Positions 36,390-44,905 of a stretch of DNA of 64,000 bases are shown here, one piece after another. The translations under genes were made by a program, and so were the position numbers. The first letter of the stretch is position 1; each line of letters opens with the position of its first letter. This DNA is from Geobacillus proteiniphilus. GTDB lineage: Bacteria > Bacillota > Bacilli > Bacillales > Anoxybacillaceae. The stretch spans positions 1 to 64,000 of the forward strand of contig NZ_MQMG01000006.1 in the NCBI RefSeq assembly GCF_001908025.1, in the 5' to 3' direction. The notes beneath the pieces were generated by a model. That model had not been told where the DNA came from and did not search any database. It saw only the letters and a list, made by a program, of their open reading frames with translations.

Positions 36390-36418
36390 ATTATACAATA
36401 ACTTTGTTGATTTGTCAT
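36390..36418 (-). promoter_or_regulatory. Promoter of the dabBA leader
   Basis: Minus strand: ATGACA (36413-36418), 17-base spacer, TATAAT (36390-36395). It lies directly after the stop of the DUF2294 gene, so dabBA can be transcribed apart from it. Further TATAGT/TATAGA boxes follow at 36361-36378. Confidence 0.72.
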
Positions 36419-36426
36419 GGAAAAAT

Positions 36427-36795
36427 TTATTTTGTCAACTGTTTCTCCAAATCGTTGAACAGCTTAAAGACAATAATCCGCTCACCCGTTTGGGTGCTTA
36501 AATCGGTATGAAAGCTTTTTACTTTTTCACCCGTGATTTCCAAAATCATCTTCTTCAAATCATCGACGCCCGATTCCACCAAACTCGTCCGCGACCGTTT
36601 CACCGCCAGCATCCCTTCCTTCGATTCACAAAGAGCGTACTCAGCAGGTGTCAAGATGCCATGCAGGGAAACGATAATCATATCGCGCAAAATATCGGTT
36701 TTCACCGACACCGAGCCGCGGCCGAGAAAATCTTTTTCCCATTTCGTCAACGCTTTGCTGATTTCCGATTCCATCCAACCTTTTGACTTGTTCAT
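36427..36795 (-). CDS. MpsC-like DUF2294 protein (YbcI-like)
   Basis: 122 residues, one DUF2294 domain: SEISKALTKWEKDFLGRG, MIIVSLHGILTPAEYALC and ERIIVFKLFNDLEKQ. It precedes dabB-dabA in the same direction, the mpsC/ybcI position seen in Staphylococcus and Bacillus. Its role in the carbonate system is not known. ATG 36795 follows AGGGGG. No terminator separates it from the dabBA promoter, so read-through into the leader is possible. Confidence 0.87.
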   Translation of the reverse strand: MNKSKGWMESEISKALTKWEKDFLGRGSVSVKTDILRDMIIVSLHGILTPAEYALCESKEGMLAVKRSRTSLVESGVDDLKKMILEITGEKVKSFHTDLSTQTGERIIVFKLFNDLEKQLTK

Positions 36796-37219
36796 GCCCT
36801 GATCCCCCTAACCAACCCGCGGCTTCCCGCCGCCATCCGCCACGTTGCACTGATAAACATTATTATAGCCATAATCGATGGATGGCGCTAGAGCAAAATC
36901 GGCAAGGCGTCGACAGAAAACGGTTTCATTCGTGTTTTGCCGGGGCATGAGGCATCGTCTATAGGAACAAGAGCAGCGGCCCCGCACCGGTCGCGCCTAA
37001 GCCGACACCGGCATGCGGCCGCCCCTGTTGAAACAAGAGCGTCCGTTGTTCCGTTGGCTAGCAGGGAAAACAAACGTCCTTGCCGCACATCCTGCGCCCC
37101 TATTTTTTGTTGCGGTTGGGAAAAACCAAGCCATTTCTCCTCCCAAATAACACCGTAATCCAACCTGCGCGGAAACGTCGCCAAGAACAAGCAAACCGGC
37201 TTTCTCCTTTCCAAGATGG
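36796..37219. other. 424-base stretch with no supported gene
   Basis: An open frame of 115 codons (36888-37235, minus) overlaps the end of the ABC-class ATPase gene and shows no family, ribosome site or hydrophobic pattern. TATAAT-like words on the minus strand near 36858-36866 could be the promoter of the DUF2294 gene. Nothing else could be supported. Confidence 0.4.
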
Positions 37220-38926
37220 CTACTGCTGGGTACACCGGAGCGTCCGCAGCCGGTTCAGCGCCGCCGCCAGCTCGAATCGGCGCGGGCGGGCAAGTTCACC
37301 CGGATGCCCTTTTCGGAACGAAACGGAGCCCAAGCCTTGGCGATCCCATTGTTCTTCGATCGCATCGAGCAGTTGGCGGACGGTTTTCTTTCCGTCGAAC
37401 CATCCTTTTCGTTCCATATACAGCAGCGCCGCGGCAATCGCCCGCGTTTGGCTGTCATCGACCAGCTGCTCAAGCGCATAAAGCAATAGATCGGTTTGCC
37501 CGTATTGAATGACGTGCCGTCCGCGCGCGACCGCTTTTTCTTTTTTTCCTTTTTGGCTGTTTAAACTCCCAGGCAGCGGAATGCGCTCATGAATGCAGCC
37601 GAACGACTCGCCGCCTTCCGCTTTCCGTCCCGACGGCATCTGCAAGGCGATTTGTTTTGCCTCTGCCGTCACATCAAACGGGACGTACTGCTCCATTTTG
37701 ATCACGCAATCCGCGATATCCAAGTAATCCCCCAATCCGCCGACGACAAGAACGGTCGAAATGCCGTAATCGCGAAATAGTTGACGCGCCTTGTCGATAT
37801 ACGGCGTGATAGGTTCGGCATCTTTCGCCACGAGCGCCTGCATGCGTCCATCTCGGATGAGCAAATTCGTCGCGCTCGTATCTTCATCAATCAAAAACGC
37901 CGATGCCCCCGCTTCAATCATTTCGATCATGCTCGCGGCCTGTGAGGTGCTGCCGCTCGCGTTTTCCGTCGAAAACTGTTTCGTCTCTTTTCCATACGGC
38001 AGCGTGCCAATGAGCGGGGAAATGTCAACACTGGCGACGCTCCGGCCGTCTTCGGCGCGAATTTTCACCGCCCCGCTGTCTGTGATGACAAACTCCCGCC
38101 CGTCGCCGGCGATATGGTCATACACGCCGTGCTCTAACGCCTGAAGCAAGGTCGATTTGCCGTGATACCCGCCACCGACAATAAGCGTAACGCCTTTTCG
38201 GATGCCCATGCCTTTCACTGGCTCGGCGCGGTGCGGGACAGGGATCGCGATCTCCAGCTCCGGCGGGCTTTGAAACGGCACCGCCCCGCGTTGCATCGGC
38301 TTGTCACTCACTCCGCTTTCGCGCGGCAAAATCGCGCCGTTTTTGACAAACGCCACCAAACCATGCTCACGCAAATAGCGGCGAATGGCGTGCTGCTGAT
38401 CGGCAAGCTCGACCGCCGCACGAATGTCCTCTTCCCGAAGGCCGTACACCGCCCGCTCGATGACGGATGGAATTTGCTCGAAAAAGATGGTCTCGGCTTC
38501 TTTCGCCAAAATGCGCCGCCCATTCGCCGGCAACCCGACCGACAAACAAACCGTAATCGTCTCGTCAGCCACTTGCACCGCCGTCCGTTCGAACACTTTT
38601 TGCCCCGGGGCATCAATCAAGACGAGTCCGCTTTTTCCCGACCCGCGCGCCCGCAGCGGCCATTGCCGCAATTCACGGTGGACGCGGCGCAAAAGCAAAT
38701 CCTCACAGCGAATGCGGCGCGGTTTCGTATCGGTCCACTCCGCCGCCAGCGCCGTTTTCACCCGCGGCACGATCACCCGCACCTTGGACGGTTCGGCGAA
38801 CGGATCGCCTTGCACATGGTCAATTGCGAGCGTAAACGTTGGGAACCGATACGTGCCTTCGAGCGCTTTATATGCCTTATAGCTTTTTTGGTCCATGGAT
38901 CGCAGCCGTTGTCTGAGCGTTTCCAT
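37220..38926 (-). CDS. ABC-class P-loop ATPase (PF09818 family)
   Basis: 568 residues. Walker A is unusual, VGGGYHGKSTLLQALEHGVYDHI region near 255 (GGYHGKST), followed by an ABC-like signature region around TENASGSTSQAASMIE and Walker B AFLIDEDTSATNLLIRD near 335. Soluble, no membrane segments. This is the predicted ATPase of the ABC class family, found alone in many bacteria. Its function is unknown; a distant eukaryotic relative acts in mitochondrial RNA editing. ATG 38926 follows AAAGGAG. Confidence 0.87.
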   Translation of the reverse strand: METLRQRLRSMDQKSYKAYKALEGTYRFPTFTLAIDHVQGDPFAEPSKVRVIVPRVKTALAAEWTDTKPRRIRCEDLLLRRVHRELRQWPLRARGSGKSGLVLIDAPGQKVFERTAVQVADETITVCLSVGLPANGRRILAKEAETIFFEQIPSVIERAVYGLREEDIRAAVELADQQHAIRRYLREHGLVAFVKNGAILPRESGVSDKPMQRGAVPFQSPPELEIAIPVPHRAEPVKGMGIRKGVTLIVGGGYHGKSTLLQALEHGVYDHIAGDGREFVITDSGAVKIRAEDGRSVASVDISPLIGTLPYGKETKQFSTENASGSTSQAASMIEMIEAGASAFLIDEDTSATNLLIRDGRMQALVAKDAEPITPYIDKARQLFRDYGISTVLVVGGLGDYLDIADCVIKMEQYVPFDVTAEAKQIALQMPSGRKAEGGESFGCIHERIPLPGSLNSQKGKKEKAVARGRHVIQYGQTDLLLYALEQLVDDSQTRAIAAALLYMERKGWFDGKKTVRQLLDAIEEQWDRQGLGSVSFRKGHPGELARPRRFELAAALNRLRTLRCTQQ

Positions 38927-39011
38927 GAAACCAGCTCCTTTCCCTCTTCATTTGTTGCCTCAACATGCCCGAGTATGGCGAGACAACCTCTATATTGCCA
39001 TTTTGAACTGT

Positions 39012-40727
39012 TCACTCATTGCATTGCAACAACGATCCAATCTCCGCTTCTGACACAGGCTGCCTCCAAAAATACCCTTGCCCTCCGTTGCACCCCATTT
39101 CCTTTAATATTTGAATTTGTTTCTCATTTTCAATTCCTTCTGCAACGACATCCATCGACAATTGATGAGCCATCGTGATCACAGCAGCCACAATGGCTTG
39201 GTCATCAGCGGATTGCGGTAAGTTTTTGATAAACGAACGATCGATTTTTAAACGGTCCACTTTTAACTTCTTTATATATCCTAATGAACTATACCCTACG
39301 CCAAAATCATCAATCGCCAGTTTAACGCCCGCCTCTTTTAACTGGCTTACGTTTTCGTACACGACTGCACTATCCTGCATCATAATATGTTCCGTCACTT
39401 CAAATTCCCATCGACATGGATCATCTCCATTGCTTTCAATAATGGAAAGGAGCCGTTTAGCCATGCCTGGTATTTGGAAATGGGAAGCAGACAGGTTGAT
39501 GGATAAATCCACTTCGAATCCCCCTCTTTGTTTCCACATTTTCCTATGCCGGCATGCCGTAGACAGCACCCACTCATCGAGTTTTGGCATCAATCCTATT
39601 TTTTCAGCTAAAGGAATAAACTGATCAGGACGAACCCATCCAAGTTCTGAATTATACCAACGAATCAGCGCTTCTAGGCGGATCAGTTTCCCAGTAGACA
39701 GATCGTACTGCGGCTGATAATAGAGCATTAGTTCGTCTCTTTCGATGGCCCGATGCAAATGGCTTTCTAACACCGTTTCCCTAACTAGTCGCTGATTGAT
39801 CGTCTGATGATAAAATTGATAAAATTTACCTTTCTCTTTCGCATGATACATGGCCATGTCCGCATTGCCGAGCAACGTATTCAAATCTTGCCCGTCAAAA
39901 GGAAAGACGCTGATTCCGATATTGGCGGAAAGAACGAACTCTCTTCCTTCAATCATCAAAGGCCGAGCTAACGTTTGTTGAATTGTCCGCAAATATGCAA
40001 GGATAGACTGATAATTCACTCGCGGCGCCACAGCGACAAACTCATCACCGCCCACGCGAGTCAAAAACAGCTTTTGATCTAATGCTGTTCGAAAACGAGC
40101 AGCCATTTGTCTCAACACTTCGTCTCCCACAGAATGCCCCAATGAATCATTAATGTTTTTAAACCGCGCTAAATCAATAAAATAAACGGCCAGCAGTCGT
40201 TCCTCCTCTTTCGTCTCTTTCAGCAACTTAGGAAACTGCTCTCTTAAAAAACGGCGATTGGGGAGACCTGTCAAATCATCATGGTTGACCATATGTTTGA
40301 TTTGTTCTTCGTACTGCTTCAGGCGAGTAATATCCGTTCGAATCGACACGTATTGATACGGCTTTCCTCGTTCATCCAAAAAGGGGACAATAGTAGACTG
40401 AACCCAGTAGTAACTCCCGTCTTTCGCTTTATTTTTGATCTCTCCCCTCCATACCTTCCCTTTCCCAATGGTTTTCCACATATGTTTAAAAAATTCTCGG
40501 CTATGGTATCCTGAATTGACAATGCGATGAGTGTTTCCAATCAGTTCCTCACGGCTATATTGAGAGATGCGGCAGAAAGCCTCATTCACATATGTAATTT
40601 TTCCCGTGTGGTCGGTAATCGCAACAATCGTTGATTCATCCAACGCTTTTTGAATTGACTCGAATTCTCTTAATGTATGTAACAATTTTGACTCTAGATC
40701 TTTCAACTCTCCAGAGAAAGGAAACAT
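39012..40727 (-). CDS. PAS-GGDEF-EAL cyclic-di-GMP enzyme
   Basis: 571 residues from ATG 40727, eight bases after GAGG. PAS sensor at about 15-135 (YVNEAFCRISQYSREELIG), GGDEF domain at 140-300 with an intact RVGGDEF site, and EAL domain from about 315 with IRLEALIRW and later FEVTEHIM, AIDDFGVGYSSL, DRSFI. Both catalytic signatures look complete, so it may make and break c-di-GMP. No membrane segment, so a cytosolic sensor. Flanking genes give no hint about the pathway it serves. Confidence 0.93.
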   Translation of the reverse strand: MFPFSGELKDLESKLLHTLREFESIQKALDESTIVAITDHTGKITYVNEAFCRISQYSREELIGNTHRIVNSGYHSREFFKHMWKTIGKGKVWRGEIKNKAKDGSYYWVQSTIVPFLDERGKPYQYVSIRTDITRLKQYEEQIKHMVNHDDLTGLPNRRFLREQFPKLLKETKEEERLLAVYFIDLARFKNINDSLGHSVGDEVLRQMAARFRTALDQKLFLTRVGGDEFVAVAPRVNYQSILAYLRTIQQTLARPLMIEGREFVLSANIGISVFPFDGQDLNTLLGNADMAMYHAKEKGKFYQFYHQTINQRLVRETVLESHLHRAIERDELMLYYQPQYDLSTGKLIRLEALIRWYNSELGWVRPDQFIPLAEKIGLMPKLDEWVLSTACRHRKMWKQRGGFEVDLSINLSASHFQIPGMAKRLLSIIESNGDDPCRWEFEVTEHIMMQDSAVVYENVSQLKEAGVKLAIDDFGVGYSSLGYIKKLKVDRLKIDRSFIKNLPQSADDQAIVAAVITMAHQLSMDVVAEGIENEKQIQILKEMGCNGGQGYFWRQPVSEAEIGSLLQCNE

Positions 40728-40889
40728 AACATTCACCTCATTCTATTTTGCATCTTTATGCCCTCAATTGTAATGACAACGTATAACAATTGCAATGGCA
40801 TATCGCTGGATTACGTCATCGTCCCAATTGTGTTGCATGAAGCGTTTCTGTATTGAAAACACGGCTTTCTAACCGTTGACGAGATGCCG

Positions 40890-41202
40890 CACAGAAAGGA
40901 TTCGATGGTGCAATCTTGAGGAAGAGGCAATATTATCAAGGGCAGGCATACAAAAACACTCAGCCTGCCTTCGAACAAGGCAAGCAGCCGATCGATTAGC
41001 TGTTTTTCACCCTGCAAAATCAACCCCGAGCTCGCAGTAAAAGAGGATTTGCTGCAAAAGATCGACTTCACCGCGGCCCGTACAGCCGATACCCGGCTTC
41101 GCTCAACCGCGCCGGTTTCAACAAACCAATCTCATCATAATACCGGAGCGTCCGGCTCGTTATCCTCGCCAGTTTCGCCAGCTCATGCACCGTATATTCC
41201 AT
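40890..41202 (-). pseudogene. Truncated MerR-family regulator
   Basis: ATG 41202 has a good ribosome site (GGGAGGTG) and begins an intact winged-helix part, MEYTVHELAKLARITSRTLR with YYDEIGLLKPARLSEAGYRLYG after it. Soon after, near 41071, the frame breaks; the next frame continues with LQGEKQLIDRLLALFEGRL-like helix sequence and stops being recognisable near 40890. The effector-binding domain is missing. So it is a decayed MerR regulator of the TipA-like group. Confidence 0.72.
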
Positions 41203-41217
41203 GTTCCTCACCTCCCT

Positions 41218-41248
41218 ATTCATGACGATACACCTTGACGCAACGCGA
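41218..41248 (-). promoter_or_regulatory. MerR-type operator and promoter
   Basis: Minus strand TTTACT, 19-base spacer, TATCGT, with the imperfect palindrome CTTTACTTTCGC/GCGTCAAGG covering the spacer. The long spacer is the hallmark of MerR-controlled promoters. The operator outlived the regulator gene. Confidence 0.55.
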
Positions 41249-41259
41249 AAGTAAAGAGG

Positions 41260-41294
41260 AAAAAGAAAAAAGGGGCTCCTGCCCAGCCCCTTTT
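41260..41294 (-). terminator. Terminator after 41343-41633
   Basis: AGGGGCT and AGCCCCT enclose a short loop; the minus-strand T-tract (41261-41270) follows. Confidence 0.72.
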
Positions 41295-41342
41295 CCCCTG
41301 CCGCATGATCGATTTTCGGTTGTGGAAAACCATGCACGCCAA

Positions 41343-41633
41343 TCAAGGCACCTTCATTGCGTCGACATGTGGCATTTTCGTGATTACGACCGGATCGCCC
41401 AAATCGACGTTAGGCAACGGTTGCGGCTCTCTGTTTGTTTCCATCGCCCCTGCTTGTTTCACACTAGGCAAAAGCGGCTCATCGGCCGAATTGCGGATGA
41501 TGATGTGCTGGTGAAACGATGTGGATGCCTTTGGCTCTCTCGTTTTGTCTGGCTCAAACGGCTTGAGATGCAGGATGGCGGCACACACAAACAGCATCCC
41601 CGCCGCGGCGAAAAGCAGAACATTTCGCTTCAT
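41343..41633 (-). CDS. Hypothetical membrane-anchored or secreted protein
   Basis: 96 residues from ATG 41633, after GAGGTG. The first 20 residues (MKRNVLLFAAAGMLFVCAAI) are a signal or anchor segment, followed by a polar, Pro-rich region without motif. No family recognised. It stands alone between SelO and the MerR remnant and has its own terminator. Confidence 0.65.
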   Translation of the reverse strand: MKRNVLLFAAAGMLFVCAAILHLKPFEPDKTREPKASTSFHQHIIIRNSADEPLLPSVKQAGAMETNREPQPLPNVDLGDPVVITKMPHVDAMKVP

Positions 41634-41741
41634 TGGCAACACCTCTATGGAAATTAGGCGATGCAAAGGAGGATTCGTTTCACCTTTGCCGCTAAACCAA
41701 AGCGCCCCAGTAAAAAAGGAGCCGCAAATCCCCCCTCTTCA

Positions 41742-43196
41742 TCACGTCCCGCAAAACGTCCGGTACGGGCGGTCAGACGGTGGCGGCAGCTCGGCGTATT
41801 TCTCTTGCTCCGGCGAGTAGGCGTACGGGTCGGCCAACGCTTCAAGGAAACGCTCCATCACGCTGTAATCGCCGCAGTTGACCGCAGCAGCAAGCGCCTC
41901 TTCGACCCGATGGTTGCGTGGGATCACAGCCGGATTATGGCGGCGCATCCGCTCATACGCTTCTTTCTTTGACACCGGTTCGTGGCTGAGCCTTGTTTGC
42001 CAGCGCTCGTGCCACTCGCGGAACTCAGAGGAATCAAACAGCGCCATCCCCGTATACTCACCTAACGTCAACGCCCGGAACGTGTTCGTATAGTCAGCGC
42101 GGTGCACCTCCATCAGCCGCAATAAATCCGCAATAAGCTCCTGATCCCCCTCCTGCTCTTCGGCAAAGCCAAGTTTCGCTCTCATCCCGTCAAGCCAATG
42201 GCGGTGGTACCGCTTCGGATATTGGTCAAGCGCCCCTTGGGCAAGCGCGATCGCTTTTTCTTCATTCTCATCAAGCAGCGGCAACAAGCTTTCCGCAAAC
42301 CTTGCCAAATTCCAGCCCCCGATGTACGGCTGGTTTCCGTACGCATACCGCCCTTCCGTATCAATCGAACTGAACACCGTCGCCAGGCTATACGTGTCCA
42401 TAAACGCGCACGGCCCATAGTCGATCGTTTCCCCGCTGATCGTCATATTGTCGGTGTTCATCACCCCGTGGACAAAGCCGACAAGCTGCCATTTCGCGAT
42501 CAATTCCGCTTGGCGTTCGATCACTTGTTCAAGCAAAAACAAATAGCGGTTTTCGGCCTCCTCAAAGCCAGGAAAATGGCGCCAGAGCGCATAATCGGCC
42601 AGAGCGCGCAACTCCTCTATCGTCCCCCATTGCGCCGCGTATTGAAACGTCCCGACGCGCAGATGGCTCGAGGCGACGCGGGTTAAAATCGCCCCAGGCA
42701 GCTCGGTTTCGCGCATAATGGTCTCTCCCGTTGTGACGACCGCAAGACTTCGCGTTGTCGGGATGCCAAGCGCGTGCATCGCCTCGCTCACAATGTACTC
42801 CCTCAGCATCGGCCCAAGCGCCGCCCGCCCATCGCCGCCGCGCGAATACGGCGTCCGGCCCGATCCTTTCAGCTGGATGTCCACCCGCTCGCCGCTTGGG
42901 GTGACGTGCTCGCCAAGCAACACCGCCCGTCCGTCGCCAAGCATCGTAAAATAACCGAACTGATGCCCTGCATACGCCTGCGCCAGCGGCTCAGCTCCGT
43001 CTGGAATTTGGTTTCCAGCGAACACAGCCACCCCATCTTCACTTCGCAACGCTTCCTCATTCAACCCAAGCTTGACAGCCAACGAACGATTGAACACCGC
43101 AAGCTTCGGCGCGCGCACCGGCGTGGGGAGGACTTCGCTGAAAAAGCGCTCCGGCAGCCTTGCATAACTGTTGTCGAACTTCCATCCTGCATCCAA
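41742..43196 (-). CDS. selO: Protein adenylyltransferase SelO (YdiU)
   Basis: 484 residues from TTG 43196, nine bases after AAAGGAG; ATG 43205 touches that site and TTG 43220 lies before it. SelO pseudokinase: [16 protein letters not shown] at the N-terminus, [20 protein letters not shown] near 105, [22 protein letters not shown] near 240 with the Asn/Asp metal ligands. It transfers AMP to Ser, Thr or Tyr of proteins, many in redox control. The C-terminal Cys of some SelO proteins is here in YRTFCGT (bacterial form, no selenocysteine). Confidence 0.92.
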   Translation of the reverse strand: MDAGWKFDNSYARLPERFFSEVLPTPVRAPKLAVFNRSLAVKLGLNEEALRSEDGVAVFAGNQIPDGAEPLAQAYAGHQFGYFTMLGDGRAVLLGEHVTPSGERVDIQLKGSGRTPYSRGGDGRAALGPMLREYIVSEAMHALGIPTTRSLAVVTTGETIMRETELPGAILTRVASSHLRVGTFQYAAQWGTIEELRALADYALWRHFPGFEEAENRYLFLLEQVIERQAELIAKWQLVGFVHGVMNTDNMTISGETIDYGPCAFMDTYSLATVFSSIDTEGRYAYGNQPYIGGWNLARFAESLLPLLDENEEKAIALAQGALDQYPKRYHRHWLDGMRAKLGFAEEQEGDQELIADLLRLMEVHRADYTNTFRALTLGEYTGMALFDSSEFREWHERWQTRLSHEPVSKKEAYERMRRHNPAVIPRNHRVEEALAAAVNCGDYSVMERFLEALADPYAYSPEQEKYAELPPPSDRPYRTFCGT

Positions 43197-43391
43197 TATC
43201 GTCATCTCCTTTGCGGCCAAAACAGCCTTTTTATATGAGTTTATTGTACAGCAAAGCGGGCGACATGATAAACCGAAAACGCGCGATCCTAAACCAAAAA
43301 CGAACCGTCAACGTTCGACGAAAACCACCATATTTTCTCTTTCTTTCTCGCCCCGTTTCTTTGTATAATACTTGTGAGGAGGTGAGAAAAA

Positions 43392-43793
43392 GTGGAAGAG
43401 AAAACAATCATTCAAGCGGTGCTTCAAGCGCTCGAACAGCATTCTGACAAAATTAGCTCGAAAATGCAGGAAATGGAGCAACGACTGCACCATGAAATGC
43501 AAGAGATGGGACAACAGCTCCGCAACGAGATGCAAGAAATGGGACAACAACTCCGCAGCGAGATGCAAGAAATGGGGCAACAGCTCCGGGCAGAAATCCG
43601 CGCTGTTGAGACCCGGCTTGAGGCCAAAATCGACTCCCTTCGTGAGGAAATGCAACAGATGAACAGACAACTGAACGAACGAATCGATCACCTTGAAGAA
43701 GAACTAGCAGACACTCAAGCCTCGGTCGAAGTGTTGACAACAAAAGTGCTCCACCACGACCGAAAACTTCGCCAACTGACCAAGCAAGCGTAA
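43392..43793 (+). CDS. Repeat-built coiled-coil protein
   Basis: 133 residues, GTG start 43392 after GAGGAGGTG. Almost all helix: four tandem 11-residue units of the form MQEMGQQLRNE (residues 25-68), then VETRLEAKIDSLREEMQQMN and a C-terminal helix DTQASVEVLTTKVLHHD. Hendecad repeats predict a right-handed coiled coil. No membrane segment or enzyme motif. It resembles many Bacillaceae proteins of unknown function sharing this repeat. Confidence 0.75.
   Translation: MEEKTIIQAVLQALEQHSDKISSKMQEMEQRLHHEMQEMGQQLRNEMQEMGQQLRSEMQEMGQQLRAEIRAVETRLEAKIDSLREEMQQMNRQLNERIDHLEEELADTQASVEVLTTKVLHHDRKLRQLTKQA
43464..43595 (+). repeat. Four tandem 33-bp repeats
   Basis: Units at 43464-43496, 43497-43529, 43530-43562 and 43563-43595, each starting ATGCA and ending in a GAG/GAA codon. 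The last three are nearly identical at DNA level, so they arose by recent duplication. Copy number may vary between strains. Confidence 0.88.
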
Positions 43794-43836
43794 CCCCTCT
43801 CAGTTAGCCAGCCATTTTCCCTGTCCACCGCACGTC

Positions 43837-43892
43837 AAAAACCGCTTCCGTTTCATCTTCCATGTTCATCTTGATGAAACGGAGCGGTTTTG
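43837..43892 (+). terminator. Terminator of the coiled-coil gene
   Basis: AAAACCGCTTCCGTTTCATC and GATGAAACGGAGCGGTTTT form a 19-bp stem with one bulge, around a 16-base loop, ending in TTTT. Confidence 0.8.
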
Positions 43893-44023
43893 GTGTTCAC
43901 AGAACACCTACTCCCTATCAAAAAATGAATCGCGTTCGACATAGCACACTCTCAATGCATAGCGCTTGTACCAATCCGTTGAGAGAACACACTCATCATC
44001 GATTCGCTCCTTTTCCATTGATT

Positions 44024-44383
44024 TCATGAATAATGCTTTTGCAGCTCAGCCCACTGTTTTTCAAAGTTGACAAACGGGTCGTCTGCTTCTGGAACGGCGC
44101 GCTCGTCTTTCACCCCATTCCATTTTTTATACACGACATACAACACATACGCCGCGACAAGCGCGATGAGCGCCGGCACATTCGAAGCGCTGACAACTAA
44201 CGCTGCACAGCCAATCAATGCCCACACGATTTTCCCGAACGTCGATGGGGCTTTCAAGTATTTCTTGAACGCATAGTACAATACCGCCAGCGTGATCGCT
44301 AGCCCGACAAGCGGCCCAAGATGAAACAGCAAAACAAGCGCAGCAATGGCTCCGGCGAGCAGCATCCCGATTTTTTTTCCCAT
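44024..44383 (-). CDS. Small integral membrane protein
   Basis: 119 residues with four hydrophobic segments (about 5-18, 22-40, 50-66 and 68-85) and a polar tail DDPFVNFEKQWAELQKHYS. The first half resembles LiaI/YvlD-type envelope-stress membrane proteins in size and layout, but the match is not strong enough to name it. ATG 44383 follows AAAGGAGG. No partner genes nearby. Confidence 0.7.
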   Translation of the reverse strand: MGKKIGMLLAGAIAALVLLFHLGPLVGLAITLAVLYYAFKKYLKAPSTFGKIVWALIGCAALVVSASNVPALIALVAAYVLYVVYKKWNGVKDERAVPEADDPFVNFEKQWAELQKHYS

Positions 44384-44905
44384 CCTTTTTGCCTCCTTTC
44401 GTCTTCCATCGTACCGCAGACAACCTGCTTTCCTTCATGTTCTGTAGATATATTTTGTCTACGACTGGAGGCGTATTTTTGACCAAGATATCATGACCCA
44501 GCTTCCCTTGTGCTAAATCAGAAGCGACCAGCGTTCTATTTTTTCAATAAAAAATCCCTTCTAACGGCGAGCCCCTGTTAGAAGGGATTCTTATTTAGTA
44601 ATGGGCTAGGCAAACGTTTCACTTGATGAGTACGATCGTCCTCTCTCAACAACCCCAACTTTATTTCGATTCCTGAAAAAAGGAAGAACGGATGATTTCT
44701 CCCGCTTCTTCCCTTTTATTTGTTCCCCATTCCTATTCGATTTTCCTTGATATTTCAATGATTTCACTGCTTTTTCTCTCCCACTTCTTTTCCCATAAGG
44801 AGCGGGGGATGGCCGATGTTTTTTTCCAGTAAAAATCATCCAAAGTTCAACTTTATTTTTCTTCATGAACGAGTATTTTCTGAGTGGAACGAGTTTATTT
44901 TGGGT
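44384..44905. other. 522-base AT-rich stretch, no supported gene
   Basis: Contains one clear hairpin (44549-44596). On the minus strand at about 44410-44530 a frame reads ASDLAQGKLGHDILVKNT, which looks like an end of some protein but has no start and is not recognised. An 86-codon frame (44606-44866) has no ribosome site. Composition differs from the neighbours, which suggests remnants of lost genes. Confidence 0.4.
44549..44596 (+). terminator. Isolated terminator hairpin
   Basis: AATCCCTTCTAAC pairs with GTTAGAAGGGATT, then CTTATTT; an A-tract precedes it. No gene ends next to it. Confidence 0.6.

Noticed and set aside
36888-37235. 115-codon frame between the DUF2294 gene and the ABC-class ATPase
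   Set aside because: No ribosome site and no family; it overlaps the end of a well supported gene on the same strand.
38162-39178. 338-codon frame on the plus strand opposite the ABC-class ATPase
   Set aside because: Shadow frame with no motif; the minus-strand gene has intact P-loop motifs.
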